Positions 56,713 through 64,000 of a stretch of DNA of 64,000 bases are shown here, one piece after another. The DNA is from Paragyromitra xinjiangensis. Lineage: Eukaryota > Ascomycota > Pezizomycetes > Pezizales > Discinaceae. The stretch spans positions 1,488,001-1,552,000 of the forward strand of contig JBCAMK010000003.1 of the NCBI GenBank assembly GCA_038503065.1. The letters run 5' to 3'. A model generated the notes under the pieces. That model had not been told where the DNA came from and made no database searches. It saw only the letters and a program-made list of their open reading frames with translations. Both the position numbers and the translations under genes were made by a program. Within the stretch, counting starts at the first letter, position 1. Every line of letters begins with the position of its first letter.

Positions 56713-58567
56713 TTACTTCTTTTCGGAGGTTGGCGGGGCAAGAGGAACGGAGCGGTATAACAAGATCAATGCAGAGTGGCTCTCCCCTGCGAGAATAACC
56801 GACTATTAGTTGCTACCCTTCGGACCCATTGAACGGGAAAAAAACTCACCACCACCAGCCAATGACTCGATCTTTTCCTGATCAACCTCAGAAACTTTGT
56901 CGTCATTAAAAAAGTACCACGTCTTCCCATCTCCCCCTTCCTTCTTAACGTAGCTGCAGTAATGTCCCGAATCCGCACTGGCACCTTGATGTGTAATAAC
57001 GCCCATAAGGTCATATAGACCGCTGGGGTTGCATCCATTGTCTTTGGAAAGCTCAGGGTCCAGCTTGTCTTTCAGCTCCTGCTCCCAATCTGGTGCGTTT
57101 GCGTCGTCTTCCGCCACCTTTTTCTCAGCAGCGGAGATCTCTGCCTCCTCCTTCGCCTCCGCAGCCTTGCTCTGGGCAGAGCCGAAACCACCGATGCCGG
57201 CGTTGCCGCCGGCGACATCGTCAGGGCTTGCTGCACTACGCTTGAGCCGTTTGCGGGCACGTTCACGATCTTGAGAATCCTTGCGGAGGTCACGGAGCCG
57301 GTCGCGGACGGGGATCAATTTAGCGCGGAGTTCATCGGCACAGTATTCTGTTGCGTCTAGTTCGAAGGGAAAGGTTACTTTGCGCATGATTTTGGCCTTC
57401 TTGTTGATATCCCTTTTCCAGAAAAAACGGACAAAGTGACACTTTGAGATCGTGTTAACATCTGGTAAAGTGAGGCAGAGGAAGTTTAGGAACTGATTGG
57501 GTTACCTACGGTCAAGTATTTTGGTAGGCGTGTGATTTTGCTAGTCTTTGTGTAAATAGCATCCCTTTCCAGGGTGGGGCTATTCTTTTCGATTTTTTCG
57601 GTCAACCCAGCTATCAACCCGTCGCGTAGGTGGTTAATAGATTGGCTGATGTGACATTTCAAGTTCACAAACGTCTCGGTGGTCTCGACTGGTGGCTCAT
57701 CCGGGGCATCCTCGTCGCATTTCAGAGTGGAAACCATGGTTCCAGATAGGTACTTGTCGACAAACGAAACATCGTTTGATGAATCTCCATTAATCTTAAG
57801 CTTTTGCCGAAGCTGAGTAATGATTTGAGAGTAGCACTCCTCCGCATCTTGTTGGGCGTATTGCCCGTCCTTCCCCTTTTGAGCGAACTGGGGAAACGCC
57901 GTACGGAGAGCACCAAGGAACATCATTGGTGGGAATCCTTCGGTGGTTTGACCCATCTGTTTGTACAGATCCCTCAATGCCAACGTCAAATCCGATCCTG
58001 CAATTCCTCCTAAGCCAGCCAGTAATGAGCTCGAGCCACCAGCTGCGGCTCCAAATGATGAACCAGCTGGGCCACCACCTTGGTACTTCTGCAACTCATC
58101 CTGGAGCTCCGGAACAAATCGGAGGGTCTGGAGAGTAGAGTTCATATAACAAGTATTACCCAAGTTTTGCAATCCAGAGGGGATTGAGCCTGCAGCTGCA
58201 GCGAGCTGGGCATCTGTCATGTCCTCTACAAACTTCGTCTTCTCCTTGGGTGCCTGTACAGCTTTACCAGCGGGTGTCCCCATCATCATGAAATTGTGTC
58301 CTGGTTTCAGATTCAAAGTAGAAAGATCTGTGTCATCCTTCAGTTGGCCACCTTTGATGAGGATTTTCTGTCGTTCGGGCTCGACACCAGTAAGGGAATA
58401 GAGCTGGTACTTGAAGACCTCGCCGGGTTGAGTGAGATCTAGGTCGAGCTCATGACGTTTGCCGGAGTGTTTTACGACAACTGAAGAGATGAAAATTGTC
58501 AGTGCGGGGTGGTGGATGGCGAGAAACAAGTAATTAAGAGGATGGCTTTACCTGGTATCGAGCTCAT
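56713..58567 (-). CDS. UBP6: Ubiquitin carboxyl-terminal hydrolase Ubp6/USP14
   Basis: Proteasome-associated deubiquitinase that trims ubiquitin from substrates at the 26S proteasome. Exons 58552-58567, 57510-58480, 56850-57441 and 56713-56786, 550 residues. An N-terminal ubiquitin-like domain (about 4-78, KHSGKRHELDLDLTQPGEVF ... LKPGHNFMMMG) recruits it to the proteasome. The catalytic Cys box GLQNLGNTCYMNSTLQ has Cys at 116 and the His box SADSGHYCSYV has His at 489. QQDAEECYSQII, PKYLT-CHFVRFFWKRD and the terminal SALILLYR, which needs the last splice, are also as expected. An Ala/Gly-rich insertion (GAAAGGSSSLLAGLGG) and a charged linker of about 70 residues before the His box lengthen the protein. 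The first exon is 16 nt. Firm assignment. Confidence 0.96.
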
Positions 58568-59215
58568 CTTGAGGGTATTGTTATCCTTCTTCTATCTGCA
58601 AGTTCGACGGGAGAGATGATAGATCGATTGGAAGATGAATCAATGAAAGGGACGAGAGATGGAGATGGAAGAGGACGTGAATCAGAACTGTGGGCAGAGG
58701 AGCAGAGTGAAGGAGAACGTTGGCGGGGTGACATTCGTTGAGCCACCGCCACAGGAGGCTAACAACTATCCCTACCTGTTTTGTGGCGTCTGTGCTCTCG
58801 AAAGTGTCCTAGTAGTTTGAGCTTCCTTAGGATAGGGTGGTAGGAGGAGAATTGTCCCTTTAAATACAGTAATTCAAAACGTACTGGGTATATTTCGCTT
58901 ATAACCGCACCCAAATATTAGGACAAAGGTATTTATTGGCTCGAGCTACAATTTCTCCGGTTCCCACCGCATTGAACATAACACCGATACCCAACGCCCA
59001 ATTCAAATCCAAGTAGGTGGAACCTGTTCCCTAAATTCAAGTGAAGGAAACCACGATATTCACACCTTCCCCCGCTTTGTTTTCCTTTTCACCGGTAGAA
59101 GCTTTTGAAACCCCGAAGTAAATTTTTTATTTATTTCATACAAGCACAACACGGAACTATTCATGTCATGATTTTATCCCCACCCAAAAGCACCCGAAAA
59201 AAAATGAAAAGTCGT
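58568..59215. promoter_or_regulatory. UBP6 promoter and uS19 terminator region
   Basis: 648 bp between two minus-strand genes. The part next to UBP6 (58580-58750) is strongly GA-rich on the plus strand, hence CT-rich in the UBP6 transcript, as in many fungal leaders. A short minus-strand frame here is incidental. Confidence 0.4.
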
Positions 59216-59981
59216 TTATTTAAGCGGGATAAATCTCGATGAGTGGGTGGCACCGATACCGGGACGACCGTGCTTGACGGGCTTGCTAAACATTTGCACA
59301 TATATCAGCACTCCGACCTCCATATAAAATCCTAGATTTCCGTTTCCCCCTTCATTCCCCTCTCATATAAGCGAGATACGTACTATGTGATAGAAAACTC
59401 TCCCAAGTAGAACCCAACCATCTCGGGCTTGATCTCAACCTGGTTGAATTCCTTTCCGGAGTAGATACCGATGACGGAACCGATCATCTCGGGGACGATG
59501 ATCATGTCACGGAGGTGGGTCTTGACGAGGTCCGGCTTTTCGTTGGGCTTCGCCTCCTTCTTGGCCTTACGGAGCTTTTTGATGAGGCCCATAGGCTTAC
59601 GCTTCAGACCACGGTTGAACCGCCTACGGGCACGAGCATGGACGAGATCGCGGAGCTCTTCTGACGAGAGATCAAGGAGCCTATATTTCTTCCGTTAGAA
59701 TCAAATGTTGAAGCTGTAATCGGAGGTGAGGAGACGGAACTGGTCAAGGTCGACACCACGGTATGAGAACTTGCGGAAGGTTCTGGCCTTCTTCTTCTCT
59801 GTTGTTCAAAGCCTCCCGTCAGCACCAAATTCGTCATCCCCTATCAGTCCCACAATAGTTGAAAGATATGTACCGGCAGCGTCAACGGGATCCTATTATT
59901 GAATTGTTAGTCAAAAAAAACACCTCGAACCCCCCAAAAACGACGGATAGCTGGGGAGCTCACGTATTCGGTATCAGCCAT
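59216..59981 (-). CDS. RPS15: 40S ribosomal protein uS19 (S15)
   Basis: Small-subunit head protein near the decoding site. Exons 59964-59981, 59874-59892, 59741-59798, 59384-59680 and 59216-59285, 153 residues. It starts MADTEYDPVDAAE, then [60 protein letters not shown] and [33 protein letters not shown] and a last exon [20 protein letters not shown] complete the family pattern. The first two exons are 18 and 19 nt. Intron 3 must use a weak GTTCCG donor to keep [13 protein letters not shown] in frame. Introns crowd the 5' end, as usual for ribosomal protein genes. Confidence 0.95.
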
Positions 59982-60964
59982 GTTCGCGATTCGTGTATAT
60001 GCGCTTGGTAGTCGGTATCAAGGGCGCGATAAGGGTAATCGTCGTTGGCGTTGGGTTGTCGTTGGGTTGTTTTCGTGAAGTTTCGTGAGATCAAGATTGG
60101 ATGTGTGCGCACCGTTTGTGGGCGAGGGAAAGGACTGTGTCGGGGCTAATGCCCTATATCTTGGCATCCTATAGTATCAACAAAGTCTTGGCAGAATCTT
60201 TAAAATCGTGATTCATGCAGATACTAAAACGAGAAAAAAAGTTCCTCGAAAATTTTCACGGGGTTCCCGGATAGAGCATTATATTCTCTCTTAGAAGCGA
60301 GTTTTCAGTATTAATCGCGCCTCATTGATAACCGTTCGTGCTAAACCTTCTAGCACACAATGCAGTCACTCTTCCGCAAGGCTCGCTTTTGCTCTCTTCT
60401 CTAATTTAAAAGCCGCAGCTAGAACAAGAGAATTTAGTATGCAGTGAGCGGCACATAGACTGCGCTGTCTCCATCGCTGACAAGCCTACCGAGTGATATT
60501 TCATGATGAACTCCTCTATGGCTTTTTCCTCTCTAGCTAAACTCATCGTCACTTAATCTACCAGCGACCAAAGTTGGAATATTCGATGGGATTTTTGTAT
60601 TCGGGATCTCAATGCGTCCCTGCTGCTTGTTTCAGTGGTGTGAGGCTTCTTGATTTCCTCTTTTTCTCAATCGTAGCTAATCTCGAGCAGAAAAGCCCTG
60701 GGTGTAGTTTTCTCATTTCAATGTTTTCCAATATGTGCCACCTGAATCTCTGTGCTTCCTGGCGGTACCCCATCTGGGCTTGGTCGCAGTAAGACTCCGC
60801 TAAATTTTGGCAACCAAATCGAGTTCTTTCCTGTGTCAATTCTAGACTGTTGCAGTAGTGAGTGTTGTAGATCAAGTTACCCGGATGACTGGCAGCCCCT
60901 GGCAACGTCACTCAATTGTTGACATAACAAGCTTCCAAGCTCAAACGCTTTGAACCCACGAAAA
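59982..60964. promoter_or_regulatory. Divergent promoter region of uS19 and the PRCC gene
   Basis: 983 bp between two start codons facing away from each other. Frames at 60574-60911 on both strands are short and unsupported. No repeat or RNA gene recognised. Confidence 0.4.
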
Positions 60965-62239
60965 ATGCTCGTCGACTACTCGGATAGTGAATCCGAATCC
61001 GAACAACAGAAAAACCCTACCCCCCCCCCACCATCGCCGCCTCCGAAGTTTGGTGGGCTTTCAGCACTCCTCCCAAAGCCGAAAGGCGTCCGAAAAAACG
61101 CCAAAGACGGCGGCGAGGACAACGGCCCAAAGAAGTTCATCGTCAATCTCCCAAAGGTCAAGAACGAGGATCTTGAAGATGAACCACCAGCAAAAAAGGC
61201 CCGGATAGGGGGTGGATCAGGGTTGGGCGCTATGTTACCGGCACCCAAAAGGTCTGGGGCTGCAGCGAAGAATGCACCTCCGCCTCCTCCGGAAGCCCAA
61301 GAATTTAAGGACTCCAGCCGTAAAGCTATGGAAGAAGCTGGAGAAGATATTAAAAAAACTCCTCCTACTGGCAATGGTTTTGTCAGTGTAGCTAGCTCTA
61401 CCAGATTCGTCCCTCAGTCGGTGGCAAGAAAACCAATTCAACCCACAAGCTCGTTCAAGAAGCAAGGGGGTCCAGGAGGTGTAAAAGGACCGGCAGCTGC
61501 TAAAACAAAGGTGTCGTTGTTTGGATCAGGTGAGACTACCTCTCTACGAAGATGCTAGTAATCGAAGGGTATGCTAACATTGTAAAAGGTCCGAGTTTAT
61601 CTTCCACAAAAAGTTCTACAAAATCTACTCTCGCAGGCGAATACCAGCCGATAATGCTCACTGCGGCTAAGCCTGCAAATAGGCCAAAAGGAACTCCCAG
61701 CGCTCAAGAAGATAATGCTTACTTTGACGATGATACAAACGAGGGAACTGCAGCATCTTTCGAGACAACCTCGAGTACCAGGGCCCACAAAGAGTCTCAA
61801 GACTTGGAGACGATTGCACGAGAGGCTGGGCTGAGCGATGCTGCTGTAAGTCTTTCTTGAGCTCTTATTATATCATCTGCCCTCGTATTTAACAGAAGAA
61901 TAGATGCGCCAACTCTATGGTCGACGAGGCAGGGGCAACGCTCCAATAAATATCACTAACTATAGCGTGGATGAGGAGTATAATAACAATGAAGTCAGCA
62001 GATCGTTAGGGTTACTAGAAGAGGTGAAACCCGTAAGAGCCATCGCGCCGGGAAAGCATCAGCTCTCTTCTTTACTCAATGGTAAGTCTTTGCAATCTTT
62101 GGAGCGAAGTTTCTGGCACTTTTTCGTTAACAATTCTCCCTCGGCAACAGCTGCGCAATCACAAAGGGGCGCATTAGAAGATGCTTTTGCTCAAGGGAAA
62201 AGGAACAAGAAAGAGGCTGGCTCCAAATACGGATGGTAA
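60965..62239 (+). CDS. PRCC-family protein (mitotic checkpoint/splicing-associated)
   Basis: Exons 60965-61529, 61589-61845, 61904-62081 and 62151-62239, 362 residues. The N-terminus (MLVDYSDSESESEQQ), Pro-rich run and LSALLPKPKG segment, then a basic KKARIGGGSGLGAMLPAPK block, match the fungal PRCC family. The C-terminal domain has RQLYGRRGRGNAPINI, PVRAIAPGKHQLSSLL and the invariant ending GKRNKKEAGSKYGW. Human PRCC interacts with MAD2L2 and is found with splicing factors; the fungal role is largely unexplored. Predicted nuclear. All four exons join in frame and the conserved ends are present, so the gene is complete. Confidence 0.9.
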
Positions 62240-62826
62240 GAGTGATGTAATATTTGAATATGTGGATAGGGATACGGAATAGTTTGAGACTCTGGGTTGT
62301 ATCAAAGAGCAAGAAATGCATAGATCAGATGAGATAATACAAAAAAATTTGCCCTACTCTTTTACTACTCACCACCACAATACCTAAGGTGTAAAAAGGC
62401 TCAAAGCTAGCTCAGATAGACCACAAGGGGTACACTAATTAACAGATCACCTAGTAGCTAACTACGTCATCGCAGTGCTTTTCACTGCTAAGATAACATT
62501 CCCCGTGGTATCTGCAAGTTCTCATGGTTTGATGGAATATTTAGTTGTTTAGCGTTAATCTTCAACTTCTCCCGTCTATATATTCTGCCAGATCTTCCTT
62601 CGTTCCTTCGTTCCTTCGTTCCTTCACTCATCCTTCCCTCTCCATCATCCTTTAAACTACGATTCACTCCCTACTTCTGCACCTTCGTCCGCTTGTGTCT
62701 GGTCTCCTGAATTGCTCTTGCTTGCAATTGCTCTTCCCAGCCTCAAATATCATCTTCGTATCAAGGCTTCCCAGCTCCTTCTCATCGTATCAGCCTTAAT
62801 AAGTTTCTTCATCCTGCCTGCTTGAA
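62240..62826. promoter_or_regulatory. Promoter region with a CCTTCGTT repeat
   Basis: 587 bp before the last gene. TTCCTTCG units are repeated in tandem from about 62595 to 62626, and the last 250 bp are pyrimidine-rich (CTTC/TCC), probably a leader. TATATATTCTG near 62577 may be a TATA element. Confidence 0.45.
62595..62626. repeat. (TTCCTTCG)n microsatellite
   Basis: Nearly four tandem copies of the octamer TTCCTTCG in a pyrimidine-rich leader region. Confidence 0.8.
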
Positions 62827-64000
62827 ATGCCTTCAATCGATTTTAACCCTCGAAGCCGCTGGCCTTTTTCTGCATTCTTCTCTTCGAGCCCTGTGGCTGC
62901 TTCTGCTCCATCTCCTCCTCCCAATTGCTCCTGTAATTTTCTCGGTGGTCACTCCGAGGAGGCTCACTCCCAGGGACAAGGCTTCTGGCATCAATGCCAT
63001 TCACATGCAGCTGGATTTACTCCTCCAAGCCCACAGCTTAGCCAGCACACTTCATTGGTCACTATTACCAAACCTGAGATAGTTGATAATACCCAAAATA
63101 GAAACCCTTCCGTTAATAACAAATCTAGTGTCCCTATTATTGACGCTCAGAAAAGCAATGATTATCCTGGGAGGACTAGGAACTCCAAGTATCTTGAATC
63201 CGGTTTCTTCAATAAAGATGAAAGCATCTCTAGGCCTACTACTCCTGATGCTTTTGATAGTTCGAAAGGTAGCAATAGCAGCAATGCTGGTCACGCAGCG
63301 ACTAGTAAAGACCTTACTATGCATATCAACCTTAACCCCAACTCTACGCCAGCGCCGGGGTCTTCTAACCCAGTGACGCCTCCCAATAAAGTTTGGAGAA
63401 GGGCTTCCACCTCTAAAATAACCATCAACGAAACCAATGGAAACCCTACGTGGCTTCATAGGAGTACGAGGCCGCTTAATAAACCGTGGAGGAGAGACTC
63501 AGTCCCAACAGTTGGCTATTCTTCTTTGAAGTCTAGGGCTGCCGGTGATAGAACTGGATACGTTCCGTCTACTAAAGACAATATATCCTCAGCCCCAAGC
63601 TTAAATAAAATGACGACTGAACCGGAAGGCAAGGCCTCAACCGTCTTGGGGTGCTCGCAGTGTCTGTCTGAGCCAAAATTGAAAGTCAGTCCATGTGGAT
63701 GCTTGATTTGCCTAACTTGTGGCGGAAGATATTGGGGAGCTGGACCGTCTGGGAGTGATGTATATTGTGGCTGTGGTGAGGTAAGTTCCACCCAACGTTG
63801 TCCACATTTGTAGCGCCAATACTCACATATCTTAGACGGTTTCATGCATGACCAGTTTCGATGCTACGAAGAGTAATCTTGCGCATCTACATTATGATAC
63901 CTTTCCGCCCTTTCAACAATTTCAATCACCTCCAGTTATAGCTCTCGTACCTGAACCCACGATGAAATTGCCATCTTCGTCTCCGCAGGCATACCCTCTG
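62827..64000 (+). CDS. Partial protein with a Cys-rich (RING/B-box-like) finger, runs off the window
   Basis: Exon 1 is 62827-63780; a GTAAGT...CTTAG intron leads to exon 2 from 63836, which is still open at the window end. 318 residues come from exon 1. The N-terminal 230 residues are Ser/Pro/Asn rich with two repeated NKVWRRAST / NKPWRRDSV elements that look like basophilic kinase sites. At about 276-318 lies a cysteine cluster, CSQCLSEPKLKVSPCGCLIC followed by LTCGGRYWG and CGCGE, with four CxC or CxxC pairs, which probably binds zinc. Unlike a RING, no His is in the usual place. I do not recognise the family. The ATG at 62827 is the first in frame after the leader. Confidence 0.6.

Overview
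The window is nuclear DNA of a filamentous ascomycete fungus. Genes are broken by many short introns (mostly 50-100 bp, GT-AG with GTATGT/GTAAGT-type donors). The recognisable proteins are typical of Pezizomycotina: a Rax1-type RGS protein, an Mtc5/Sea3 (WDR59) protein, CRY-DASH, a peroxiredoxin like Asp f 3, a fungal DUF262 protein and a PRCC-family protein. The high intron number, including exons of only 20-36 nt, would suit an intron-rich lineage such as Pezizomycetes, but that placement is inference. I reassembled most gene models by hand from homology and splice signals, and the summed exon lengths stay in frame.

Layout, left to right. 1-3.9 kb: a DUF2461 gene running off the left edge (minus strand), divergent from TYW3 (plus). 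3.9-11.3 kb: a gene-poor stretch with one tRNA-Arg(UCG) carrying a 10-nt intron and a three-exon gene for a four-helix membrane protein on the minus strand. 11.4-19.9 kb: glutamate decarboxylase, ribosomal protein eL24, glucosamine-6-phosphate N-acetyltransferase, a SnoaL-like (DUF1348) protein and a DUF262 protein. 19.9-26.4 kb: mostly non-coding, with a MITE-like inverted repeat, a microsatellite bracketed by direct repeats, and a small single-TM protein gene. 26.4-27.5 kb: peroxiredoxin. 31.2-36.3 kb: Rax1-like protein and CRY-DASH. 37.6-38.1 kb: a second copy of the single-TM family. 39-40.2 kb: a mitochondrial hotdog thioesterase-like gene with micro-exons. 41 kb: an aegerolysin-like gene broken by an in-frame stop. 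42.7-50.3 kb: Mtc5/WDR59 and UBC13, divergent. 51-55.4 kb: an orphan basic protein and an F-box/ankyrin protein. 56.7-62.2 kb: UBP6/USP14, ribosomal protein uS19 and a PRCC-family protein. 62.8-64 kb: a partial protein with a cysteine-rich finger, running off the right edge.

The genes do not form an operon or an obvious metabolic cluster. Most are independent housekeeping genes: translation (eL24, uS19, TYW3, tRNA), the ubiquitin system (UBC13, UBP6, F-box protein), TORC1 nutrient signalling (Mtc5), chitin precursor supply (GNA1), GABA shunt (GAD) and redox/light response (PRX, CRY-DASH). They alternate with gene-poor islands of 3-7 kb. The islands hold the least familiar content: the 144-aa single-TM paralogue pair, the four-TM gene, the broken aegerolysin-like gene and small repeats. 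I see no clear intact transposon, CRISPR array or viral element.
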